Source: Bacteroidia bacterium (GTDB taxonomy: Bacteria; Bacteroidota; Bacteroidia; J057; JADKCL01). Taken from it: a stretch of DNA of 64,000 nucleotides. The stretch lies in assembly GCA_020635905.1 (NCBI GenBank), contig JACJYV010000007.1, forward strand, positions 565,367-629,366, given 5' to 3'. The position numbers and the translations under genes were made by a program. Below, in pieces: positions 9,390-16,533 of the stretch. Each line of letters begins with the position of its first letter. The first letter of the stretch is position 1. Under the pieces are notes generated by a model that saw nothing but the letters and a program-made list of their open reading frames with translations, was not told the origin of the DNA and did not search any database.

Positions 9390-9983
9390 ATGATTCTGAT
9401 TCTTATTGATCCTGATCCAAAGATTTTTGAGGCCTGGAAAGAGGCCTTTGCAGCTCACTCTGGGGTGAAAATTGTGCAGGGTTATTTTGAAAATCTTCCC
9501 GAATTTGACTGCATGGTCAGTGCTGCCAACTCCTTTGGCCTGATGGACGGAGGAGTGGACCTGGCCATTATCAAGTTTTTTGGGTTGGATTTGATGGAAC
9601 GGGTTCAGGAGAGGATAATTCGGGAGTATCGCGGGGAGCAGCCCATAGGAACTTCCATGATTGTGGAGACCCTGCACGAAAGGCATCCATTCATTGCCCA
9701 TACGCCCACCATGCGGATTCCAGTAAACATTCAAAACACAGAAAATGTATATGTCGCCATGTTTGCCATGTTGCTGGCTGTAGATCAATTCAACAAGAAT
9801 TCGCCCAGGAAAATTAATTCCATTGCCTGTCCAGGGCTGGGCACAGCTACGGGCAAGGTCAGCCCCCGAATTGCGGCCGCCCAAATGGAACTGGCTTACC
9901 GCAATTTTCAAAATCCACCCAGGTTGATAAATTGGCCTTTCGCAATCACCCGGAATAATGGGGTGATTAATTCGTTGGTTTGA
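9390..9983 (+). CDS. Macro domain protein
   Basis: 197 residues forming one macro domain. VSAANSFGLMDGGVD (residues 43-57) is the ADP-ribose-binding loop; PGLGTATGKVSPRIAA (148-163) is the second, diphosphate-contacting loop. TPTMRIPVN (105-113) is typical of the bacterial subfamily with NSFGxMDGG. Macro domains bind or hydrolyse ADP-ribose derivatives; whether this one is an eraser, a binder or a phosphatase cannot be told. The ATG at 9390 starts the first beta strand (ILILIDPDP); an upstream in-frame ATG (9315) would add 25 residues without domain character. The next gene on the strand, 119 bp downstream, carries a dioxygenase-like signature, and the two may be functionally linked. Confidence 0.86.
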   Translation: MILILIDPDPKIFEAWKEAFAAHSGVKIVQGYFENLPEFDCMVSAANSFGLMDGGVDLAIIKFFGLDLMERVQERIIREYRGEQPIGTSMIVETLHERHPFIAHTPTMRIPVNIQNTENVYVAMFAMLLAVDQFNKNSPRKINSIACPGLGTATGKVSPRIAAAQMELAYRNFQNPPRLINWPFAITRNNGVINSLV

Positions 9984-10102
9984 ATTGGAGGGTGCCTGCA
10001 CCTTGGAAATGTTGGCTTGAAGAATAAATTTGCTACATCTTTAATGTCCCTACTTTCATCCTCGATTCCCCTGACCAAATCCCAAAGAACAAAGTCCCCA
10101 GC

Positions 10103-10795
10103 ATGAAACCAAGCCACTCATATTACAAGGAAGTGTCGGGAATTGATCCCACAAACCATGCTGGTTTTTGCTTCCAGGCTGTTTTCAGAACGGAAGTCTC
10201 TGAGCCAGGCTTTGCTGTGCTGGAATTTAAAAATGAAATCACCTCATTTGAACTCAGGTCATTTATGATCCACCTGAAACAGAATTTGGGGCAATTATTG
10301 CAGGCAAAAAATGGCTTGAACTTGAAATACTACTGGCTTGGAAGGTTTAATCAGCAAGCGAGCACAAAATACCATTTGGACAACGCCCCAGTCCAATCCA
10401 TTTTAATGCTTGGCTATGAGCCTTCTCCCATTTCAAGTGAGTTATTTATAGCGGATTACGTTCAGTTCGCGGTTGATCATGGCCTCACAGTCTCTGACTT
10501 TTTTGAACACCACAATCCCGTCTTTGCGGACAACGAAAAGCAGATGAAACCCTACATTACCCGCCCCCCGAAACTATCCCCTGAAAAGTCAAGAATTGTA
10601 TTGATCAATAACAGTACCTCAGAACCTGGCGACGGAACCCTGGGAGTGCTCCACATGGCGCAAATTAAAAATCCTGATTTAAGTAAATCAAGGATCGTTA
10701 ATTCCATCATGCTCGAAATTCAGACAGATCCGCAGGATGAGGAAACGGAAAGGCAGGAAGAAGGTGATTTCCTTGCAAGTGAGGCGGTGAATTGA
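10103..10795 (+). CDS. Unknown protein with a 2OG-Fe(II) dioxygenase-like signature
   Basis: 230 residues, no signal peptide, acidic C-terminal tail (about 210-230). I do not recognise a named family with certainty. What can be seen is H91-x-D93 (KYHLDNAP), then a single conserved-looking H184 (GVLHMAQI), then R197, 13 residues later (SKSRIVNS). This H-x-D...H...(10-14)...R order is the iron and 2-oxoglutarate binding pattern of double-stranded beta-helix dioxygenases. SILMLGYEPSPI and IVLINNST look like core strands. It follows the macro-domain gene on the same strand. A role as an oxygenase acting on the same substrate or nucleotide pathway is inference only. Confidence 0.6.
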   Translation: MKPSHSYYKEVSGIDPTNHAGFCFQAVFRTEVSEPGFAVLEFKNEITSFELRSFMIHLKQNLGQLLQAKNGLNLKYYWLGRFNQQASTKYHLDNAPVQSILMLGYEPSPISSELFIADYVQFAVDHGLTVSDFFEHHNPVFADNEKQMKPYITRPPKLSPEKSRIVLINNSTSEPGDGTLGVLHMAQIKNPDLSKSRIVNSIMLEIQTDPQDEETERQEEGDFLASEAVN

Positions 10796-10998
10796 AGGAT
10801 ACCAATTGGTTTCAGGGAAGTAAGTTGTCAGTTAGGATTTGTTATGAGGGATTGGGGAAAAGATTAAAAGTGATCTGGCAGTCATGCTATACTATCCTGC
10901 AATATCTGTGGACCGTCGACCATAGACCGTCAACCAAATGAGTTAGGTAAAATCCTTCCCTTTTGCTTAAATTTAATCCGTATTTAAGCATAATAGAT

Positions 10999-12444
10999 AT
11001 GATTGAGTCTCCTGCCGTGAAAGAAGCCCCCGTAAATGAATTTGCTGGCCTGTATGATCAGCAATTGCTGCATTGGCGGGCCTGGGTAAAGCATTCGACC
11101 GCTTCTCATCGCATCCAGAAGTTGAAAACCATTCGCAAATGGATTTTCTCGCATCAGCAGGACATCCGCGACGCGATTTACAAAGATTTCAAAAAGCCGC
11201 CCGGCGAGGTGGATTTGAGTGAAATTTTGCCTGTGGTTGGGGAGATCAATCATACCATTGCGCACCTGCACGAGTGGATGCGTCCCAAGCCTGTGCCTGC
11301 ACCCCTGACCATGCTGGGTACCACCAGCAAAGTGATTTACGAGGCCAAAGGCGTTACGCTCATCATTGGCCCCTGGAATTATCCTTTTATGCTGGCCGTC
11401 GGGCCCCTCATTTCGGCCGTTTCGGCCGGGTGCTGTGCCGTGGTCAAGCCTTCAGAAATGACTCCCCATACTGCCGATCTCATTGAGCGTATGGTGAAGG
11501 AGCTGTTCAAGGAGGACGAAGTGGCAGTGCGCAAAGGGGATGCTTCCGTGGCTCAGGGCCTGCTGGCCCTGCCTTTTCACCACATTTTCTTTACAGGAAG
11601 TCCCCAGGTTGGCAAAATCATCATGAAGGCAGCCGCCAATCACCTGGCTTCCGTAACCCTCGAACTTGGGGGCGAGAACCCTGCCATTGTGGACGAGACC
11701 GCTTCAATTGAAGATGCGGGCGAAAAGCTGATCTGGGGGAAATTTCTCAATAATGGTCAATCCTGCATGTCGCCCAATTACGTGTTTGTGCACAAAAGCA
11801 AGAAAGCGGCCCTGATTACCTCCCTGGAAAAATGGCTGGGCAAAATCTACGGACCCGACCCGACAGCCCGTGCTTCCACCCCAGATATTGCGCGGAAGGT
11901 CAATCTGCACCATTACATGCGGGTGCGCGACCTGATCGAAGATGCCAAAGCCAAAGGCGCCAAAGTGCTGGTAGGAGATGCCTATAACGATGCTGATTGC
12001 TACATTGAGCCCACCATTTTGGTGGATGTGCCCGAAAATGCCCGTACCCGTAACGAGGAGATTTTTGGTCCTGTGATGCAATTGGTGGAATACGACAACC
12101 TGGACGAGGTGCTCGAATACATCAATTCCAAGCCTAATTCATTGGGTTTGTACATTTTTTCCCGTTCCCGCAAAAACATCCATAAGATCACTTCCCACAC
12201 CAATTCAGGCACGGTGGCAGTCAACGAGACTACATTGCCTTTTGCCCATGTGGGCCTGCCTTTTGGCGGAAATGGTTACAGTGGGATTGGCAAAGCCCAT
12301 GGCTATCAGGGATTTCTGGCTTTCACCCACGAGAAAGCCTGGTTGCGTCAGCGCGTCGGCCTGACGACGGCCAAGTCCTTCTATCCTCCTTTCACCAATC
12401 TGAAAATGAAATTGATTCAGTTTGTGGTGAAGTTTTTGGGGTAA
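10999..12444 (+). CDS. Aldehyde dehydrogenase (class 3-like)
   Basis: 481 residues, oxidising an aldehyde to its acid with NAD(P)+. Motifs are GPWNYP (124-129), cofactor-fold FFTGSPQVGK (197-206), general base E222 in LELGG and nucleophile C256 in NNGQSC. Length and the hydrophobic C-terminus (KLIQFVVKFL) match the ALDH3-like group of fatty-aldehyde dehydrogenases, some of which are membrane-associated. The ATG at 10999 is chosen; an in-frame TTG at 10963 would add 12 residues that do not belong to the family. It stands alone, with a short spacer of date-like words (gaccgtcgaccatagaccgtcaacc, about 10914-10935) upstream and a GC-rich intergenic element downstream. Confidence 0.93.
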   Translation: MIESPAVKEAPVNEFAGLYDQQLLHWRAWVKHSTASHRIQKLKTIRKWIFSHQQDIRDAIYKDFKKPPGEVDLSEILPVVGEINHTIAHLHEWMRPKPVPAPLTMLGTTSKVIYEAKGVTLIIGPWNYPFMLAVGPLISAVSAGCCAVVKPSEMTPHTADLIERMVKELFKEDEVAVRKGDASVAQGLLALPFHHIFFTGSPQVGKIIMKAAANHLASVTLELGGENPAIVDETASIEDAGEKLIWGKFLNNGQSCMSPNYVFVHKSKKAALITSLEKWLGKIYGPDPTARASTPDIARKVNLHHYMRVRDLIEDAKAKGAKVLVGDAYNDADCYIEPTILVDVPENARTRNEEIFGPVMQLVEYDNLDEVLEYINSKPNSLGLYIFSRSRKNIHKITSHTNSGTVAVNETTLPFAHVGLPFGGNGYSGIGKAHGYQGFLAFTHEKAWLRQRVGLTTAKSFYPPFTNLKMKLIQFVVKFLG

Positions 12445-12455
12445 ATTCTTGCACA

Positions 12456-12560
12456 AGGGATCGGAAGGGCCGCCGCGAGCCTGCTTTTGCGAGCGGCGGG
12501 TGCGAACCAGTGAGCACGGAACCCCTGGATGAGCCCGACCCGACTGAGTGAAACGAGGGA
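12456..12560. repeat. GC-rich dispersed intergenic element (copy 1)
   Basis: A very GC-rich stretch between convergent genes. Its reverse complement shares, in the same order, the words GTCGGGTCGG, GGGGTTC, TCCGTGCT, CGCACCC and GGCCCTTC with the stretch at 58230-58330. It contains a self-complementary part around gccgcgagcctgcttttgcgagcggcgg. No ORF is supported. Confidence 0.55.
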
Positions 12561-12578
12561 GGGATGTGCCCTTACCTT

Positions 12579-13703
12579 CTACATCCTGAAATTGACAAAA
12601 TCGCCAAAATTGTCGCGGTTGACGAGGTGCTCTGCTGCGTGGTAATTATGGGTGAATGTGACGGGCAGCTTCACCGTTTTACCCGGATTCCATTTGAATT
12701 CGAAGCCTTTGATTTCATCTCCTTTGATTTCGACCAGGTCCACTTCCTGCTGCTGGGTGGTGCGCCAAAAGTACTGACGAACAAAGGGAAACTTGTACTT
12801 TGCCTGTTTTCTGCGTTCGGAAACCAGGAAATTTTCCCACAATTTGCCCTTGTCGGCCCGCAGGTCGATGGGCTGGAAATTACCAATTACCGTGTTTCTG
12901 ACCCCGTTGTCCACGAAATAGATTTTCTGATTGCGCTTGATCTCGTTGCGCAGATTATTGCTGTAACTGCCCAGCCTGAAAATGACAAAGCCCTTTTCGA
13001 GGATGTCCAGGTACTTGCTGACGGTATTTTTGTCAATGCCCACGAGTTGAGACAACTCGTTATAGCTCACTTCATTGCCCATTTGATGGGCGAGTGCCTG
13101 CATCAGTTTTTCGAGTACGGCTGGTTTCTGAATGCCTGAAAAGGCGAGCAGATCGCGGTACAAATAGCTGTTCACCAGTTGATTGAGGATTTCTTCCTCG
13201 GATCCGGGATTATTGAGCACATCGGGATAGAATCCGTAGCGTAACCTGTTTTCCAGTTGTTGCCGGGCCTCCAGAAAGCCATGGTGGCCTTCAAACTCCT
13301 CCCAGCTGATGGGAAAGAGCTCGTATTCCCACTTGCGGCCGGTCAGGGGCTCATTGAGGTTGCTGGCCAGGTCAAATGAGGAGGAACCACTGAGAATGAG
13401 CTGTACTTTTTTGAACTGGTCCGTTATGATTTTGGCTGTGATCCCGATTCCGGGGATGCGTTGGGCTTCGTCAATGAAAACCAGGGTATGATTGCTCAGC
13501 AGCTGCCTCAGGGTTTCAGTGTTGGCATCAGATAAAATGCCGCGGGTGGTGGGGTCGTCGCCGTCGAGGAAAAGGTGTTTTTTGTTTTTGATAATTTGCT
13601 GAATCAGAGTCGTTTTGCCAACCTGTCTGGGGCCCGAAATGACGAGGGCTTTGCCCTTTCCAAACTTGTTTTCGATGACTCCTTTCAGGTATCTGCTGTA
13701 CAT
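12579..13703 (-). CDS. AAA_14 ATPase with DUF4143 C-terminal domain
   Basis: 374 residues. Walker A GPRQVGKTT (24-32), Walker B LVFIDEA (74-80), sensor-like LSGSSS (104-109). A winged-helix segment follows (about 205-245; YNELSQLVGIDKNTVSKYLDIL). The C-terminal DUF4143 part carries a PD-(D/E)XK-like arrangement: D322 in QEVDLV, then E335-x-K337 in FEFKW. The family is widespread and poorly understood; it is predicted to be a DNA-binding ATPase. The gene is alone. Its promoter is overlapped by an array of 32-bp palindromes, which suggests autoregulation through the winged helix (inference). It is the kind of gene often gained by transfer, although base composition here is ordinary. Confidence 0.88.
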   Translation of the reverse strand: MYSRYLKGVIENKFGKGKALVISGPRQVGKTTLIQQIIKNKKHLFLDGDDPTTRGILSDANTETLRQLLSNHTLVFIDEAQRIPGIGITAKIITDQFKKVQLILSGSSSFDLASNLNEPLTGRKWEYELFPISWEEFEGHHGFLEARQQLENRLRYGFYPDVLNNPGSEEEILNQLVNSYLYRDLLAFSGIQKPAVLEKLMQALAHQMGNEVSYNELSQLVGIDKNTVSKYLDILEKGFVIFRLGSYSNNLRNEIKRNQKIYFVDNGVRNTVIGNFQPIDLRADKGKLWENFLVSERRKQAKYKFPFVRQYFWRTTQQQEVDLVEIKGDEIKGFEFKWNPGKTVKLPVTFTHNYHAAEHLVNRDNFGDFVNFRM

Positions 13704-13723
13704 GATCTTTCTTTTTCCTTTTA

Positions 13724-13749
13724 CAAATATATCATTTTTGGTGAATCAA
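13724..13749 (-). promoter_or_regulatory. Promoter of the AAA_14/DUF4143 gene
   Basis: On the minus strand TATATTTG (13724-13731) is an exact TAnnTTTG -7 box 20 bp before the ATG. A TTG (13747-13749) upstream could serve as -33 box, although 15 bp is a short spacing. The first palindrome of the adjacent array covers this -33 region. Confidence 0.6.
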
Positions 13750-13845
13750 TTCACTAAAAAACATAATATTTGGTGAATTGATTCACCAAAAAACATAATA
13801 TTTGGTGAATTTATTCACTAAAAACTATAATATTTGGTGAATTTG
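13737..13845. promoter_or_regulatory. Operator-like array of 32-bp palindromic units
   Basis: Units begin at 13737, 13769, 13801 and 13833 (last one truncated). Each holds a 22-bp palindrome, TTTGGTGAAT-nn-ATTCACCAAA, followed by a 10-bp A/T linker (aaacataata or close). The middle unit is a perfect palindrome apart from its 2-bp centre; the others have one or two mismatches. The 32-bp period equals about three helical turns, so bound dimers would line up on one DNA face. The array abuts the promoter of the ATPase gene. Units are contiguous with no variable spacers, so it is not CRISPR. Confidence 0.85.
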
Positions 13846-13934
13846 ATTTGGATTGGAAATGTTAATAATGTAGGAATGGTGTCTGAATTTGGCGGAAAGG
13901 GCCATATTATTGATTTGAGGGCTGAAATCAGGTA

Positions 13935-14852
13935 CTATATGTCAGACCGCTCACCAGCGATCACCTTCCCCACATATTCCAGAGCAGGACCGTAGGTCTC
14001 GATTCCATGCCCTACATTGGAGAAAACCTTCACCTCCTGCAGGGCGGAAATCTTCTCTTTCGCATTCTGAATGGACTTTTGGTAAGGAAAAAGCAGATCA
14101 CGATCGCCTTCGAGCAGGTAAGTCGGGACTTTTACCTGGGTCAATTGCTGATTCATGTAATAGGGTTTGGCCGTTTTGTCTTTGTAGCGGGTCAGGGCGA
14201 AGACCTCGTAATCGACCAGCAGTTTTTCCGCAGCGGGCGAAAGCGTATGCTGAGGTTTACAAAAGATTGCCTGGTCCAGAAACTTGCGTACATTTTTGGG
14301 ACTGGGGGAAATTATGGGGAGCAAATTATAGTACAGGTTTCTGGGAGCCATGGAAAATGGCTGCAGGCAACCCGGATTAAGCAGAAATGCAGCTTTAATT
14401 TTTTCAGGATTTACAATTGCAAATTTCATGCAAATCAATCCTCCAAATGACGCTCCCGCAATAAATGCACTGGATAAATTAAGCTTTTGAAAAATTTCGT
14501 TGGCCCATTCCCCGTATTCCAGCGTTTTGATGTCGGGGGTGTCTCCATCGCTCAGATTGGGGAGACCGTTGGTCTCCACCAGAAAAATCCGCAGATTTTG
14601 CCCCAGATTGTCCAAACCGCGGTCAAGGTCCCAGAAGAGGGGAGAGGTGCGTGCACCCGGAAAAATAACCAGGGTCTCCAAGCCATCCTGGTCTGTATTC
14701 AGGCCCCAGATATGGGTCAGGCCGAGGGAAGTCTGGACAGGGAGGCGCTGATAGGTGCGTTTGTTTTGGGTCTGAATTTCCAGGGCCCACTTCTCGAACC
14801 AGGCATGATCTGCAACAGGATCTTTGAAGCTGGATTTGTTTTTGATTTTCAT
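13935..14852 (-). CDS. Alpha/beta hydrolase
   Basis: 305 residues, no signal peptide, so cytoplasmic. The nucleophile elbow is GASFGG with Ser135; the acid is in EGDRDLLFP (Asp250 or Asp252); the catalytic His is His282 in NVGHGIET. LVIFPGARTS (61-70) is the oxyanion-hole region following the first strands. The fold covers esterases, lipases and related enzymes and the substrate is not predictable. The gene stands alone on the minus strand between the ATPase gene and the overlapping cluster. Confidence 0.87.
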   Translation of the reverse strand: MKIKNKSSFKDPVADHAWFEKWALEIQTQNKRTYQRLPVQTSLGLTHIWGLNTDQDGLETLVIFPGARTSPLFWDLDRGLDNLGQNLRIFLVETNGLPNLSDGDTPDIKTLEYGEWANEIFQKLNLSSAFIAGASFGGLICMKFAIVNPEKIKAAFLLNPGCLQPFSMAPRNLYYNLLPIISPSPKNVRKFLDQAIFCKPQHTLSPAAEKLLVDYEVFALTRYKDKTAKPYYMNQQLTQVKVPTYLLEGDRDLLFPYQKSIQNAKEKISALQEVKVFSNVGHGIETYGPALEYVGKVIAGERSDI

Positions 14853-14991
14853 GAGGTCAGGGTTTTGGAGCCGGAAAATTAGGCAATTTGAAGGGAAGGA
14901 ATTTGGGAATTATTGGGATTTTTGCAGCCTGAAAAGTGCATGAAAATTGCCTTACAAAAGCTCAAAAATGCGATCAAAATAACCTCATTTT

Positions 14992-15330
14992 TCAAATTAC
15001 TCCCAAATCCTCAATCCAGACCTGGTCGGCGGCAAAAGCATATTCCATGAACTCCTGATCTTCGTTCAAAAATGCTTCATAGCGCCCAAATTCGAGATCG
15101 TCCTCACAAACCAGATTGCGGTCACGGATGTGCAGATCGGTCATAAACAGCAGCTGCTCAGCCTGATCCATGGGATTGGGGCGGAAAAATCTGACCCGCA
15201 GGCGACGAAATCCATCAGAAAGGATGGCTTCGAGGATGACGTCATTTTCATCCGTGCGCAGGTAACGAACTTCCTGGCAACGCCAGGGCCTTTCCCAGGC
15301 AATGCGACCATGGCTTTCCAGGCGATTCAT
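14992..15330 (-). CDS. Unknown 112-residue protein, last gene of an overlapping trio
   Basis: I do not recognise this protein. It has no signal peptide or membrane segment, is acidic (many Glu/Asp after residue 70), and has an aromatic, beta-like pattern (LRVRFFRPNP, MEYAFAADQVWIEDL). Its ATG overlaps the stop of the preceding gene (15327-15330, ATGA), so translation is probably coupled. That coupling is the main evidence that it is a real gene. Confidence 0.7.
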   Translation of the reverse strand: MNRLESHGRIAWERPWRCQEVRYLRTDENDVILEAILSDGFRRLRVRFFRPNPMDQAEQLLFMTDLHIRDRNLVCEDDLEFGRYEAFLNEDQEFMEYAFAADQVWIEDLGVI

Positions 15331-16145
15331 GTCTGGGGAGGGGAATTGGGTGGCAATATTAAGGGCTGTTCACACAAAAGTTGCTCATTCAGAAAGATTT
15401 TCAGCCAGTAATTTTCCGGCTGCCAGGTGCCATTGGAGGCAGTCCCATAGAAAAAATCCAGCTCACAATCACCTTTGACAATCGTCACCTTCTCATAATC
15501 GATTTTGCGATCACCCTGGTCGTTTTCCAGGAGATAACGTACCCCTGCGATCAGGTCATTTTTCTGTAGGTGGCGTATAGGCAAGCGAAAATGCAGGAAA
15601 CGGATATCTGAAGATTGCCCGATTTGCTCAATTGGGACGCAGGTTGTGGGAGAAAATTCCTCTGGTCCTTCCCAGATTTCCAGCGGACCAATGGTGAAGG
15701 GAGGTTGGTCAGGATCATTGAAAATGGCCTCATCCTGCACAAAAAATTCCCGATCTCCTATCATTTTACCCTCAAGTTCTGCCACATAGCGAAATTTGCC
15801 ATAGCGCCAGTATCCGTTTGGTTTATCTGTGCCATAGCCCTGGCTGACCCGGATTTCGGCCTCTGTTTTCGCAACTTCCCGGGAGGCATCAATTCGTTTG
15901 ACATCTTCCCAGAGAAATTCGTCTTTCCTGGCATTATAAACCCTTTTTTGCAACACTACCACCAGATTCAATTGAAAGTCTCTGCGCAGGTAATTCAGAT
16001 TTCGCAAAATGGCCTCAAAGTAAATAAATCCCGTCCGTTCCTGGATAAAAACCAGGCGGTATTTGTGCCTGCTGAAAGCCATCCATTCATTGGAAGAATA
16101 GGTTTTCAGAGAAATTAACTCACAATCAGGGACCGCCTCCGTCAT
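15327..16145 (-). CDS. Unknown 272-residue protein in an overlapping trio
   Basis: I do not recognise a domain. The protein is soluble, without signal peptide, with many aromatic and acidic residues and alternating strand-like segments: YRLVFIQERTGFIYFEAILRN at 29-49, NGYWRYGKFRYVAELEGKMIG near 110-130, IRFLHFRLPIRHLQ near 182. This gives the look of repeated beta-sandwich modules. It overlaps both neighbours by 4 bp (16142-16145 upstream, 15327-15330 downstream), so the three genes form one translationally coupled unit behind an MmcQ/YjbR gene. The function is unknown. Confidence 0.72.
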   Translation of the reverse strand: MTEAVPDCELISLKTYSSNEWMAFSRHKYRLVFIQERTGFIYFEAILRNLNYLRRDFQLNLVVVLQKRVYNARKDEFLWEDVKRIDASREVAKTEAEIRVSQGYGTDKPNGYWRYGKFRYVAELEGKMIGDREFFVQDEAIFNDPDQPPFTIGPLEIWEGPEEFSPTTCVPIEQIGQSSDIRFLHFRLPIRHLQKNDLIAGVRYLLENDQGDRKIDYEKVTIVKGDCELDFFYGTASNGTWQPENYWLKIFLNEQLLCEQPLILPPNSPPQT

Positions 16146-16498
16146 TCAAATTCCTTTAATTTGTCCAGATAGGGCTGAGCCAGGCGTTTGGGGGCCACCT
16201 CGCACCAGGCCATGGTCAGGGCATCTTCCAGCATTTCGGGATCGACCCGGGAAAGATCCACATGGGTCCAGCCCTGCTTGCCCCACTTGTTTGGAACGGG
16301 GTAAATGATACTCTTATCCCGGGCCGAAAACACATCCTGATCAATCAGGGAGAGTTTGAGGGTGGCGCGCTGCTCCTTTGTAGAGATTGTGGCGAAAATC
16401 TTCTTTTTGACGCGGAAGGAGGGCTTCTCAAAATGGGGTTCTTCAGTGGTTTCGGGAAAGGAGAGGGCAATTTCCCTGAAGCGTTCGGGGGTAATCAT
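16142..16498 (-). CDS. MmcQ/YjbR family protein
   Basis: 118 residues, the normal length for the family. The typical pattern is present: an N-terminal helix with FPETTEEPHF (14-23), FRVKKKIFATIS with strand character (28-39), then PVPNKWGKQGWTHVDLSRVDPEMLEDALTMAWCEVAPKRLA, matching the W-x(3)GW and final KRL features. YjbR-like proteins adopt a CyaY-like fold and are described as putative DNA-binding; their biological role is unclear. It is first in a three-gene overlapping set with two unknown proteins. Confidence 0.85.
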   Translation of the reverse strand: MITPERFREIALSFPETTEEPHFEKPSFRVKKKIFATISTKEQRATLKLSLIDQDVFSARDKSIIYPVPNKWGKQGWTHVDLSRVDPEMLEDALTMAWCEVAPKRLAQPYLDKLKEFE

Positions 16499-16533
16499 GC
16501 TTGAATTCAGTTTATTTTTTTAAGGATCAAACA

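Noticed and set aside
10963..10998. TTG start extending the aldehyde dehydrogenase by 12 residues
   Set aside because: A good ATG follows at 10999 and the extra residues have no family counterpart.
13737..13845. CRISPR array
   Set aside because: The 32-bp units are contiguous and near identical with no variable spacers, and no cas genes are present. The palindromes sit on a promoter, so operator is the better reading.
12579..16498. Antiphage defence island around the AAA_14/DUF4143 gene
   Set aside because: The neighbours are a hydrolase, an MmcQ protein and an aldehyde dehydrogenase; no restriction, nuclease or known defence gene is adjacent. I found no transposase or integrase either.
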